This document shows, piece by piece, positions 15,878 to 24,427 of a DNA stretch of 26,195 nt (positions within the stretch are counted from its first letter, which is position 1; each line of letters opens with the position of its first letter). The position numbers and the translations under genes are program-made. This DNA comes from UBA4722 sp041690995 (GTDB lineage: Bacteria; Pseudomonadota; Gammaproteobacteria; DSM-16500), in the NCBI GenBank assembly GCA_041690995.1, contig JBEPVM010000025.1, positions 1 to 26,195 on the forward strand. The letters run 5' to 3'. The notes under the pieces are model-generated. The model was not told where the DNA came from and did not search any database. It saw only the letters and a list, made by a program, of their open reading frames with translations.

Positions 15878-16654
15878 ATGCGTATTGCACTCGGCATTGA
15901 ATACAATGGCCATGCGTTTTATGGTTGGCAACGGCAGGCAAATTTACTGACTATTCAAGGTAGCCTTGAAACAGCGTTGACTCGGATTGCAGATGAGCCT
16001 GTTACGCTATTTTGTGCGGGTCGCACAGATGCAGGTGTACATGCGACAGGTCAGGTCGCCCATTTTGATACCAATGCCATACGACAAATGCGCGCATGGG
16101 TGTTTGGAACGAATGCGCTTTTACCGCCGGGTATTGCGGTTTGTTGGACACAGCAAGTCGATGAAGCGTTTCATGCGCGTTATACAGCTCTATCGCGTTC
16201 TTATCGTTATATTATTTATAATTATCCTGCACGACCCGCTCTTCTAACAGCCAGAGCGGCGTGGTATTACGATGTGCTTAATATTGCCATGATGGAGCAA
16301 GCAGGGAGCTATCTAATTGGGGAACATGATTTTAGCGCATTTCGCTCAGCGCAATGTGAATCCAAAACACCCATGCGAAATGTAAAATCACTGACTGTCA
16401 CACGATGCCATGATTATATTATGATCGAAGTGGTAGCAAACGCATTTCTACACCACATGGTGCGTAATATTGTCGGAACATTATTAGAAGTAGGCGCGGG
16501 CTTTAAAGAGCCAGACTGGGTTCAGTCTGTGTTAGAAAGTAGAGATAGGCGTCAGGCGGCTGTTACAGCCTCTGCTGAGGGGTTGTATCTGACCCATGTG
16601 GCTTATCCTTTACAGTATATTTTTCCAAAAAGAAGCAATATATTACTTTTTTAA
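15878..16654 (+). CDS. truA: tRNA pseudouridine(38-40) synthase
   Basis: TruA converts uridines 38-40 of the anticodon stem-loop to pseudouridine in many tRNAs. The 258-aa length is typical. The catalytic aspartate is D51 in CAGRTDAGVHA. Other family stretches are YNGHAFYGWQRQ, FHARYTALSRSYRY, GEHDFSAFR and NAFLHHMVRNIVGTL. In Pseudomonas-type gene order truA follows fimV; here the ankyrin gene separates them. accD follows after 51 nt, without the trpF gene often found between. Confidence 0.96.
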   Translation: MRIALGIEYNGHAFYGWQRQANLLTIQGSLETALTRIADEPVTLFCAGRTDAGVHATGQVAHFDTNAIRQMRAWVFGTNALLPPGIAVCWTQQVDEAFHARYTALSRSYRYIIYNYPARPALLTARAAWYYDVLNIAMMEQAGSYLIGEHDFSAFRSAQCESKTPMRNVKSLTVTRCHDYIMIEVVANAFLHHMVRNIVGTLLEVGAGFKEPDWVQSVLESRDRRQAAVTASAEGLYLTHVAYPLQYIFPKRSNILLF

Positions 16655-16665
16655 TACTTAATCTG

Positions 16666-16671
16666 TATAAT
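16666..16671 (+). promoter_or_regulatory. Possible -10 box for accD
   Basis: A consensus TATAAT lies in the 51-nt gap between truA and accD, 35 nt before the accD start. The -35 region is weak, so accD may also be read from truA. Confidence 0.35.
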
Positions 16672-16705
16672 CCAAAGACGTTTTTATAAACTGAGTAATA
16701 TTGCT

Positions 16706-17575
16706 ATGAGCTGGTTTAAAAAATTATTACCTTCACGAATTCGTACAGAGGCTACGACTAAAAAAGGCATCCCAGAAGGATTATGGGCAAAATGCGATAA
16801 GTGCAGTGCCGTTTTATATCGCTCTGAATTAGAACGTAACTTGGAAGTTTGCCCCAAGTGCAATTACCATATCCGTATTTCTGCTCGAAAAAGATTACAG
16901 TATTTTTTAGATGAAGGCCCCCAGGTTGAAATCGGAGCAGATGTTCTTCCTGTTGATCGACTAAAATTTAAAGATTTGAAGAAATATAAAGATCGTATAG
17001 CCACTGCTCAAAAAGACACAGGAGAAAAAGAAGCATTGGTTGTCGTACGAGGACAAGTCTTGGGTTTACCATTGGTAGCAGCCGTTTTTGAATATGGGTT
17101 TATTGGTGGTTCCATGGGAGCAGGTGTAGGTGAACGTTTTGTGAGAGGCATCCATGCAGCTATTGAATTTAAAATGCCTTTTGTTTGTTTTTCCGCAAGT
17201 GGTGGTGCTCGCATGCAAGAAGCGCTTATTTCACTCATGCAAATGGCTAAAGTCAGTTGCGCACTTGCCTGCTTAGCAGAAGAGGGGATACCTTATATTT
17301 CTGTACTGACAGATCCCACCATGGGCGGGGTTTCTGCAAGTCTTGCTATGTTGGGTGATGTGATTATCGCAGAACCTAAAGCTTTGATTGGTTTTGCAGG
17401 TCCCAGAGTGATTGAGCAAACGGTTAGAGAAACATTGCCAGAGGGCTTTCAGAGCAGTGAATTTTTATTAGATCACGGTGCGATTGATCTTATTGTCAGT
17501 CGTCATGGCCTACGTGCTTGTGTTTCAAGAATATTATCGAAATTAATGCTAACCCGAATAATTAGCCAATCTTAA
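16706..17575 (+). CDS. accD: Acetyl-CoA carboxylase carboxyltransferase subunit beta
   Basis: AccD forms with AccA the carboxyltransferase that makes malonyl-CoA, the first step of fatty-acid synthesis. The N-terminal four-cysteine zinc ribbon is intact: C30 and C33, then C49 and C52. The crotonase-type carboxyltransferase core follows with GFIGGSMGAGVGERF, SASGGARMQEA and TDPTMGGVSASLAMLGD. The 289-aa length is normal. It is followed after 10 nt by the SPOR-domain gene. folC, usually between accD and dedD in related bacteria, is missing here. Confidence 0.96.
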   Translation: MSWFKKLLPSRIRTEATTKKGIPEGLWAKCDKCSAVLYRSELERNLEVCPKCNYHIRISARKRLQYFLDEGPQVEIGADVLPVDRLKFKDLKKYKDRIATAQKDTGEKEALVVVRGQVLGLPLVAAVFEYGFIGGSMGAGVGERFVRGIHAAIEFKMPFVCFSASGGARMQEALISLMQMAKVSCALACLAEEGIPYISVLTDPTMGGVSASLAMLGDVIIAEPKALIGFAGPRVIEQTVRETLPEGFQSSEFLLDHGAIDLIVSRHGLRACVSRILSKLMLTRIISQS

Positions 17576-17585
17576 GAGGTGAGTC

Positions 17586-18623
17586 GTGGAAATAACTATA
17601 GAAAAAAAGAAATTACAACGAATAATCGGAGTATTGATTATTGTTGCAGCGGTGATTGTATTGATTCCTTTGTTTTTCAATAGACAAGTGGTAATTTCGC
17701 CATCATCTGATGCCGCTCAAATGACAGTGCCTGCTGTGTCTGATCAGCCAATGGCAGCGGCAGCGCCTATGACGAATCCAGAAACACCCACCGCCAATCA
17801 TACGAATACTACAACAAATACAGAAACTGAGAATGCTAATTCATTGCCGCCTGCCAATGTGAGTAGCATTGATGCTTCAATGAATTCTGCCGCGCCTGGT
17901 GCAACTGTTACAAGAGCACCTGCCACTGCGTTAGATACACAGTTGCAAACAATTACATCAAGTGCCGCACCAAAACAGCCCGCAGTCACTGTGCAAACAG
18001 CTGCTCCAGCAGCACAGCCACAAGCCACCGTAAAATATGTAGGGGATACGGTTGAAGTCACGCCAGCCCCTGCGACTAACGTCAATGCCAATGCCAATGT
18101 AAATGTAAATGTAAACCCCCCTCAAAATTTGGATGAAAGCACTGCGGAAATTACACCTGCTATAGCAGCAGATATTAACAAAAAGAGTTATATCGCAAGT
18201 AACACAACAAGTAATAAACCCAATATGGCTTCTAACGTGGTACAAATAAAAAATAATTTAACTACTGATACGGCCATGCGGGTAAATCCTGCGCTTAATG
18301 CCCCCAAAGGGGCGCGCGGTTCCTCCTTTGGAAAACCCCATCGCGTAGCGAATAATTTATTATTACCGAAAAAATCTGCCTGGGTCGTTCAAATGGGCAG
18401 TTTCAAAAATAAATCAAACGCGCATCGTTTGGTAAGTCGATTGAAAGCATCTGGGTTTAAAGCCTTTATGCATGAAACTCAATCATCCACCGGAAGTATT
18501 CGAACAGCCGTTTATGTAGGGCCTGAGTTTAAAGAAGTTTCTGCAGCAAAACTATCAACAAATATGATGAGTAAAATACATATTCGTGGCTTTGTTGTTC
18601 CTTATAAGCCGATGGTATTCTAA
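17586..18623 (+). CDS. DedD-like SPOR-domain cell-division protein
   Basis: This 345-aa bitopic inner-membrane protein probably binds septal peptidoglycan. A membrane helix lies at about 13-32 (IIGVLIIVAAVIVLIPLFF). A long periplasmic linker rich in Ala, Pro, Thr and Asn follows to about residue 255. The SPOR domain runs from W266 (SAWVVQMGSFKNK) to the C terminus, with LKASGFKAFM and VYVGPEF. The GTG start is supported by AGAGGTG upstream. The linker contains a 6-bp microsatellite coding NANANVNVNV. Position after accD matches dedD of gammaproteobacteria. The permease gene starts on the base after its stop codon. Confidence 0.85.
   Translation: MEITIEKKKLQRIIGVLIIVAAVIVLIPLFFNRQVVISPSSDAAQMTVPAVSDQPMAAAAPMTNPETPTANHTNTTTNTETENANSLPPANVSSIDASMNSAAPGATVTRAPATALDTQLQTITSSAAPKQPAVTVQTAAPAAQPQATVKYVGDTVEVTPAPATNVNANANVNVNVNPPQNLDESTAEITPAIAADINKKSYIASNTTSNKPNMASNVVQIKNNLTTDTAMRVNPALNAPKGARGSSFGKPHRVANNLLLPKKSAWVVQMGSFKNKSNAHRLVSRLKASGFKAFMHETQSSTGSIRTAVYVGPEFKEVSAAKLSTNMMSKIHIRGFVVPYKPMVF
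18084..18113 (+). repeat. Hexanucleotide microsatellite in the SPOR gene
   Basis: Five 6-bp units run here, AATGCC twice then AATGTA three times. They are in frame and add Asn-Ala/Asn-Val pairs to the linker, so copy-number change would only alter linker length. Confidence 0.8.
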
Positions 18624-20054
18624 ATGTCATTACAAGCGACCCTTCATCCCGCAAAGATTTCTACCTTTGTGTTAGTCATGTTTATTGTTGGCACTGTAGA
18701 TAGCATCCGAAATTTGCCTGCGGCTGCTTTATTTGGTAGCGCGCTTATTTTTTTCTTTATTTTTTCAGCGATTGTATTTTTGATTCCTACAGCGCTTGTT
18801 TCAGCAGAGCTTGCTTCGAGCTGGACGGAAAAAGGAGGTATTTGTTATTGGGTAAAATTAGCGTTTGGCGAGAAAGTCGCTTTTATGGCTATTTGGCTGC
18901 AATGGATTTCTAATCTGGTGTGGTTTCCTACCATTTTGTCTTTTGTTGCGGGTGTAGTTTCTTATTTGATTGATCCTGGTTTAGTACACAGTAAAATTTA
19001 TTTAATCAGTGTGATCTTATTGGTTTTTTGGTCTCTCACATTACTTAACTTAAAAGGCATTCATGTATCGAGTCGATTTGTTGCCTTTTGTACGATCACA
19101 GGCATGGCTATTCCAATGGTGCTGATTATTGGGCTTGCTATTGCCTGGTTGATCTTAGGTAACCTTTCTCAAGTACATTTTACGGCAGCAACGCTTTTAC
19201 CTTCTTTTTCCCATATTGATAGCTGGATCTCGCTCACAGCTATTATGACTTCGTTTGCAGGAATGGAATTAGCCGCAGTTCATGTAAAAGAAATTAATAA
19301 CCCCCAGAAATCTTTTCCACGAGCACTTTATATTTCAGTTTGGCTTATTTTAAGCACCATGATTTTAGGTTCATTGGCCATTGCGATTGTTTTACCTAAA
19401 GAGCAAATTAATTTAGTCGATGGCATTATGCAAGCCTTTACACGTTTTTTTGCAGCTTACCATATTAGCAAGATCATGCCAGTAATTACTGTTATGATAT
19501 TAATTGGTACATTGGGCGGTATTATCAGTTGGGTTATTTCGCCTGCCAAAGGATTATTGCAAGCAGCGCAAATGGGCTTTTTACCGTTGTTTTTGCAAAA
19601 AGAAAATAAGCATGGCGTAGCCGCTAATTTACTCATTACACAAGCTGTTTTAGTCAGTCTTATTTGCGTTGTGTTTTTGCTGATGCCGAGCATTAGCGGC
19701 TCTTATTGGTTATTAACCGCATTAAATATACAACTTTATATGCTGATGTACGTGATGATGTTCATTTCCGCACTTTATTTACGTTATAAATTTAAAGATC
19801 AGCCAAGGCCTTTTGCGATTCCTGGCGGCAAAACAGGTATGTGGTTTGTCTGCTTATTAGGACTCGTGGGCTGTGCAATTACATTGACAGTCGGGTTTTT
19901 TCCACCCGCAGGTATTAATGTCGGTAGTGTTTTTTCTTACGAAGTCATCTTTATTTCAGGTATTATCGTGACGATCTTGCCAACGGCATTTTTTTATTAT
20001 TACAAGCAGTTAAATTTGGCAGAAGTTCCCGCTAAAGAAAGCGGGAACGACTGA
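18624..20054 (+). CDS. APC-superfamily amino-acid permease
   Basis: This 476-aa protein has about 12 hydrophobic helices and an APC fold. The first helix region is FVLVMFIVGTVDSIRNLPAAALFG, where many APC transporters bind the substrate backbone. Sequences such as SSWTEKGGICYWVKLAFGE, FAGMELAAVHVKEINNPQKSFPRAL and RYKFKDQPRPFAIPGG resemble the glutamate/GABA antiporter (GadC-YjeM) branch. There is no ~40-residue C-terminal plug as in GadC. Substrate is not certain; glutamate or a related amino acid is plausible beside the glutamate dehydrogenase. It directly abuts the SPOR gene (TAA then ATG). Its last residues are encoded by a GC-rich palindrome. Confidence 0.88.
   Translation: MSLQATLHPAKISTFVLVMFIVGTVDSIRNLPAAALFGSALIFFFIFSAIVFLIPTALVSAELASSWTEKGGICYWVKLAFGEKVAFMAIWLQWISNLVWFPTILSFVAGVVSYLIDPGLVHSKIYLISVILLVFWSLTLLNLKGIHVSSRFVAFCTITGMAIPMVLIIGLAIAWLILGNLSQVHFTAATLLPSFSHIDSWISLTAIMTSFAGMELAAVHVKEINNPQKSFPRALYISVWLILSTMILGSLAIAIVLPKEQINLVDGIMQAFTRFFAAYHISKIMPVITVMILIGTLGGIISWVISPAKGLLQAAQMGFLPLFLQKENKHGVAANLLITQAVLVSLICVVFLLMPSISGSYWLLTALNIQLYMLMYVMMFISALYLRYKFKDQPRPFAIPGGKTGMWFVCLLGLVGCAITLTVGFFPPAGINVGSVFSYEVIFISGIIVTILPTAFFYYYKQLNLAEVPAKESGND
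20025..20048. repeat. GC-rich palindrome in the permease 3' end
   Basis: GTTCCCGCT (20025-20033) and AGCGGGAAC (20040-20048) pair perfectly over 9 bp. The stop codon of the permease follows at 20052. The core is shared with the hairpins at 3580 and 3692, so it is probably the same REP-like family captured as coding sequence. It may also act as a weak terminator, since a convergent gene begins soon after. Confidence 0.6.
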
Positions 20055-20091
20055 GATATTGAGTTTTGACAGTGTATGTAACATTAAAAAA

Positions 20092-20556
20092 TTAATGTTT
20101 GACGTTATGCCAGTTATTATCTTCCATTAAGCAGGCTGTACCATTGTATTGGTGCATTTTGCCCTGTTTGGTTGTTGCCGTAAAATGATATTTGCGACAA
20201 TTAGAATTGCCCTTTAACGTGAATAGATCACTGGTTGGAGTCATCGTGTAAGTCACACCCGTTTTAGGGTTGACCCATTGAGTGGTGTGATTCACTGGAT
20301 TACCTTTTATCGCAGCCACGCTTGCCTGGGTATCAGTACTATCCATAGAATGTCCAATAAAGCCACCCATTAACGCACCGCCAATGACGCCAGCACTAAT
20401 CGCAACAGGATTTCCGCCGAGTGCAGCTAGCCCCAAACCACCGATAGCACCACCAGACACTGCGCCGGCGCCCGTATTTTGACTCTGAGTATTACTAGAG
20501 CAGCCAACAAGTCCTATCGTTGAAATTAAAGCCAAGTTGATTAACATCCGTTTCAT
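20092..20556 (-). CDS. 17-kDa-type glycine-zipper surface lipoprotein
   Basis: This is a 154-aa outer-membrane lipoprotein. The signal peptide ends in the lipobox LVGC with the lipidated cysteine at residue 19. A glycine zipper at about 29-75 (GAVSGGAIGGLGLAALGG, VIGGALMGGFIGHSMD) should insert in or cross the membrane. The C-terminal domain has W(V)NPKTGVTY, CRKYHFTA and GTACL, as in Rickettsia 17-kDa antigen and related surface antigens. I chose the ATG at 20556 because GGAGG precedes it and the lipoprotein signal begins there; the frame is open further upstream without a plausible site. It may help anchor or stabilise the envelope; the exact role is unknown. Confidence 0.85.
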   Translation of the reverse strand: MKRMLINLALISTIGLVGCSSNTQSQNTGAGAVSGGAIGGLGLAALGGNPVAISAGVIGGALMGGFIGHSMDSTDTQASVAAIKGNPVNHTTQWVNPKTGVTYTMTPTSDLFTLKGNSNCRKYHFTATTKQGKMHQYNGTACLMEDNNWHNVKH

Positions 20557-20768
20557 AAAAATATCCTCCAATGTGATAGCCTGTTTACACGCCTCTACAG
20601 AAAAATATTCTTCGTTATTATTGAATAATAAACAAAAATTATCTTCTGAGTGAAAGAAGTATAAAGGGTTATTCATGAAAAAATTATTGGGTATTACCTA
20701 AAAAACAGTAGGGAATACCCAGGCAGTAATAAGGGATCATGAGCAATTCCTGCTAAACAAGAGGGCTT

Positions 20769-22862
20769 CTATTGACAAGGTGTCGATATGCCATTTTCAA
20801 AACATTGATTGCCGCCATTTTCATTTAAAGTGCCCCCTGAATTTTGTGTGGGTGTGCCACTGGCTGAGCCTGATGGATTGATAGAAATAGTCGTATTTTG
20901 GTAATTTACTGTAGAAGAGCTAGCAATAGATATTCCTGTAATGATGTCATTGTCGCTTGTATTATTAATGATAGAACTATTAACATTTACTGTGCCATTT
21001 CCACTTGTGGAAATACCACTTCCTGCTGTATTCGAGATAAGAGAGATAGTAGATTGTAAGATATTAATGTGTGCGCTATTGCTTGTTCCATTGTTTGCTC
21101 GATTCAATATGCCACTTATAAGGGTTGCATCACTCCCATTAATAGCAATGTTAGACCCTGTCACTGTTATTGTCCCTAGGCCGCCGCCGAGCGTGGAGTT
21201 ACTTAAAATACCTGCCAGTATGCCGCCATGGGTCATGCTAGCATTGATAGAGGTGTTTGTAATATTAATTAGCCCTGCTTCGTTATTGACTATACCTAGC
21301 GAAGAAGAACTATCGCCAGTGTCAGTGGCAGAGTTAGTAATAGTTAAGTTAAATAGATTTAATTCGCTATTATGTAAATTTCCTACACCGATGCCAACAC
21401 TTCCAGGGAAAGTGACGCTGCTTGTTATACTGCTATTATAAATATTTAGAGAACCGCTATTAGAATTATTAGCAACGCTTATTCCATTATCAGTAGTCGA
21501 TGTTTGATTAATATCACTGTTGTAAATATTCACTATGCCATTAGAAGTGGCTGTGTTTAAGAGACCTACTTGATGGGGTTGTGTTCCTCCCCCTGCGTCT
21601 AATTGTTCTATTGAATGTCCATTGACTCTGATATTATAAATATTATTATTGCCGTTTAAAATAATAGTATCGTTGATCAACGGTCTATTATCTCCCGTTG
21701 CAAGTTGCGTAAAATCACTCGTTCGGCCAAATATATTTTGGCCATTAGAGAAATTAAATCCAGATCCCCCATCAGGATTATCATAAACACCTGGGGCAAA
21801 ATAGAAATTCGCGTTAGAAGCCAATACATTGACCGCATCAATTTGTGATTGCGCAAGACCCATACAAGGATGCTCAAAAGTACAGCTTTGGAAACCTTCA
21901 ACAGGCGTAGGTGTTCCATCTGTAAAGAACCATATATTATCTCTGACAACAACAGTATTACCTGTATTAACAAACGCTTTTTGGCTTGGAATACCATCAC
22001 CATTATTGAGGTTGCCCAAGTGACGCGGAATTTGATCTAACATACGGTCGTGAATATCGAAGTTTTCGGATTGATCGAGTCCACCCAAAGTCAATTTCAA
22101 GGTCAAAAGAAACGTATTATGATTGAGGTTATCGTAGCTATCACGCACTTCAACGGAGGCCCATTTATAATTAAGAGGTATCTCAAAACCTGCTTCTATG
22201 CCGTTGATATTTGAAGTATAGTGGGGAGTAAAATAATAACCACCCCCAAACACACGCGTTTTCTTGAGCCAGGAAGAAGTATTAAAGGTATGTCCTACTT
22301 CTAAATCAAAACCAGGACCTACGTCTTCGAGTAGGCCGAACACAGCATCATATTGCGTATGTACCGCAAAAGAAGTGGTATTAAAACCAAGCGAGCTACC
22401 TGTAGTAAACACACCCGTTGATGCGCTTTGCTGTCCTGTGGGGAGATAGCCGTTGAGATGTCCATCCCATTGGGTAGTCATGAATTCGATACCAGGATTG
22501 AATACGGTAAAATAATTCGCATTTGGCGTTTTATTATAATCTATGAAAAAATAAGCACCGAAAATAGTATCATTATAAATAACTTTTCGACCGCCGACTC
22601 CCATACTGGCAAACCATGCGCTATCATCACCATATTTAGCGCCGATATCTCCATAGAAAATATGCTCTGTGTTACCCCATAATGGAAACATGGCATCACC
22701 TTCACCAAAAGTGTTGTCTCCAGAAGTCGCTTCAAGCGATAGCCGGGGTGGTAAGGGTAATGAAATATCACCTTGATAATTTTCCTCAGCGAAAGCAGGA
22801 ACGATAACGAGGAATAACAATAGACAGCTAAATTTTTTTATGCGGAGAGTAGAGGGAGCCAT
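20769..22862 (-). CDS. Surface protein: N-terminal beta-barrel plus Asn-rich beta-helix
   Basis: This 697-aa protein has a signal peptide (basic start, hydrophobic core, likely cut after AFA at about 25). Residues about 35-270 resemble the beta-barrel of inverse autotransporters (intimin/invasin type Ve): alternating aromatic strands with short turns, such as FYGDIGAKYGDD, GVGGRKVIYNDTIFGAYFFIDYN and SVEVRDSYDNLNHNTFLLTLKL. A link region carries a Cys pair (FQSCTFEHPCMG, about 330). From about 385 on come repeats of the type NIYNS-I-S/T-rich, as in right-handed beta-helix passengers. The protein ends in CFENGISTPC. An N-terminal barrel with a C-terminal exposed passenger would display the helix on the cell surface, perhaps for adhesion. 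No LysM or Ig-like domains are seen. AAGGATG precedes the start. Confidence 0.75.
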   Translation of the reverse strand: MAPSTLRIKKFSCLLLFLVIVPAFAEENYQGDISLPLPPRLSLEATSGDNTFGEGDAMFPLWGNTEHIFYGDIGAKYGDDSAWFASMGVGGRKVIYNDTIFGAYFFIDYNKTPNANYFTVFNPGIEFMTTQWDGHLNGYLPTGQQSASTGVFTTGSSLGFNTTSFAVHTQYDAVFGLLEDVGPGFDLEVGHTFNTSSWLKKTRVFGGGYYFTPHYTSNINGIEAGFEIPLNYKWASVEVRDSYDNLNHNTFLLTLKLTLGGLDQSENFDIHDRMLDQIPRHLGNLNNGDGIPSQKAFVNTGNTVVVRDNIWFFTDGTPTPVEGFQSCTFEHPCMGLAQSQIDAVNVLASNANFYFAPGVYDNPDGGSGFNFSNGQNIFGRTSDFTQLATGDNRPLINDTIILNGNNNIYNIRVNGHSIEQLDAGGGTQPHQVGLLNTATSNGIVNIYNSDINQTSTTDNGISVANNSNSGSLNIYNSSITSSVTFPGSVGIGVGNLHNSELNLFNLTITNSATDTGDSSSSLGIVNNEAGLINITNTSINASMTHGGILAGILSNSTLGGGLGTITVTGSNIAINGSDATLISGILNRANNGTSNSAHINILQSTISLISNTAGSGISTSGNGTVNVNSSIINNTSDNDIITGISIASSSTVNYQNTTISINPSGSASGTPTQNSGGTLNENGGNQCFENGISTPCQ

Positions 22863-22946
22863 TTTTCATCCTTGTAAAAGTTTTTCTACAATCTAACTTC
22901 CAAGAAGTTTACTAGGATAAGGATTCAAAATCTATAAGCGGATGCC

Positions 22947-23936
22947 TTAGGCGGTTGATAGTTTTCTTTTATGTATATTTTCATATAACACTAAAGCTGA
23001 TTTAAATTGCTTAATCATTTCTTTTTTTAATGTTTCAGGCGCAAGCACCTCCGCTTCAGCACCATACCGCATGATATCCATGATGAGTTCGCGGTGATCG
23101 CTATAGGGAATCCACAACTCGACTGAACCATCTGCATTGATTTGTTGCTTTTGCATGGGGTGCCATTCTGAACCGCGCACACGCATAGCGGCTTTTCCTG
23201 TAAAACGTAAATGTGCTGATACCGATGAAACCCCGGAAAAAATACCGTAACTGGACTCCAAATGCGATGCTAATTGTTCTTCTTCGACATATTTAGCCGC
23301 TTCTTCTGTTATTTTTAAAGATTGTATACCCGCCACCCAAAAAGTGCGTAAGGCTTGACGTAAATGACACCATGCGTCTAAATACCAGTTATTTTTGTAA
23401 TACACTAAACGTTGCGGCGACACAACACGCTTAGAATAATGACCTTGAATGTCTTGATAATATATTTCAATCGCTTCATTCTGCAAGGTTGCTTGAGAGA
23501 GAGGGAGAAAAATATCAGACGCAATGTATTGATGTGCAATCGGTATAATATTAATACGTTTCGCAGTATCAGCCAGTGTTTTTCCAGTCACGGCTAATAA
23601 TTTATTGACTCGCGCTGTGAGGGGACGAAAATAATCGTTGAGTAGACTAGGCTGTAATCGTTCCAACATTTGGGAAATAATTAAAAGCGCTTGCAATTCA
23701 TTTGCATTGAACCATAGCCCACTGATGTGAGTCGCTTTTGTGTGATCATAATAATACCCTTTATGGTCTTTAGAATACAGAATAGGATAACCATGCTGCT
23801 CGCGTAAAACGAGCAGCAATCGTTTCAATGTAGAAAGCGAACATTCTACCTGAGTTAATAACGTCTCTACAGAAATAGGACTCTTATGGTTGCGAAAGAG
23901 CCTATCAAGAATCAGGAGACGGTGCAAAGCTTCCAT
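22947..23936 (-). CDS. WYL-domain transcriptional regulator
   Basis: This 329-aa regulator has an N-terminal winged helix-turn-helix (about 1-60, with SVETLLTQVECSLSTLKRLLLVLRE). A WYL ligand-sensing domain follows at about 125-200, containing the literal motif NWYLDAWC. The C-terminal WCX extension (about 225-325) includes VELWIPYSDHRELIMDIMRYGAEAEVLAP. WYL proteins usually bind DNA and sense nucleic acids or small ligands. I prefer the ATG at 23936 (GGA upstream) to an upstream in-frame TTG at 23957. It lies beside a small XRE-type gene and upstream of the surface genes on the same strand. Its target is not visible. Confidence 0.88.
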   Translation of the reverse strand: MEALHRLLILDRLFRNHKSPISVETLLTQVECSLSTLKRLLLVLREQHGYPILYSKDHKGYYYDHTKATHISGLWFNANELQALLIISQMLERLQPSLLNDYFRPLTARVNKLLAVTGKTLADTAKRINIIPIAHQYIASDIFLPLSQATLQNEAIEIYYQDIQGHYSKRVVSPQRLVYYKNNWYLDAWCHLRQALRTFWVAGIQSLKITEEAAKYVEEEQLASHLESSYGIFSGVSSVSAHLRFTGKAAMRVRGSEWHPMQKQQINADGSVELWIPYSDHRELIMDIMRYGAEAEVLAPETLKKEMIKQFKSALVLYENIHKRKLSTA

Positions 23937-24001
23937 AATATTTCCAAAATAAAACAATCATCTTTTCTGAGTTTTATTTTATCACTTAAGAAACTAGCAA
24001 G

Positions 24002-24286
24002 CTACAGGTTATCATTAGCAGGCTCTACTAAACTTATTTTATTTTTTTGGAACTTTTCCGAAAAAACTCCTAATATTAGCCATGATACAGAAACATGAAG
24101 TTTCTCGCTATACTTTAAGACTTGCGATATTTTTATAATAGCCTCTCCTTTTTCGTAAGCGAAGTATGGCTCTAACGGCAAATTATTTTTTTGACAAAAC
24201 TCTTTTGCCGAAATATAACCCGCTTTTTCTCGAGCTTGTTTTAAACGTATACCGATTTCTTTTCGAAGCGTCATTTCAGTTAACAT
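24002..24286 (-). CDS. Small XRE-type helix-turn-helix protein
   Basis: This 94-aa protein is built around one Cro/CI-type helix-turn-helix (about 9-70): IGIRLKQAREKAGYISAKEFCQKN, then EPYFAYEKGEAIIKISQVLKYSEKLHVSVSWLILG. The C-terminal 25 residues are basic and without a recognised domain. AAGGAGAG lies upstream of the ATG at 24286. Such single-domain regulators occur in prophage and toxin-antitoxin settings, but no partner toxin is next to it. It is 65 nt from the WYL gene on the same strand, so the two may be co-transcribed. Confidence 0.8.
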   Translation of the reverse strand: MLTEMTLRKEIGIRLKQAREKAGYISAKEFCQKNNLPLEPYFAYEKGEAIIKISQVLKYSEKLHVSVSWLILGVFSEKFQKNKISLVEPANDNL

Positions 24287-24427
24287 AAAATTCTCTCCTT
24301 ACTAAAAGTTAAAATGAGGTGATAGATTACCTAAGTACTAGCTCACCGGCTGACCTTCTGAATATTTTTTTTGATTAATTTGTTATAGTTTGATAAAGAT
24401 GTCTTAATTTAAAGCAAGAGTTGGATT

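Noticed and set aside
17798..18245. Antisense frames in the SPOR gene linker
   Set aside because: They result from the low-complexity Ala/Thr/Asn linker.
20557..20676. 40-residue upstream extension of the lipoprotein
   Set aside because: It would bury the signal peptide, and GGAGG sits directly before the internal ATG at 20556.
23937..23957. TTG start seven codons upstream for the WYL regulator
   Set aside because: The ATG at 23936 is preceded by GGA and begins at the usual N terminus of the winged-helix domain.
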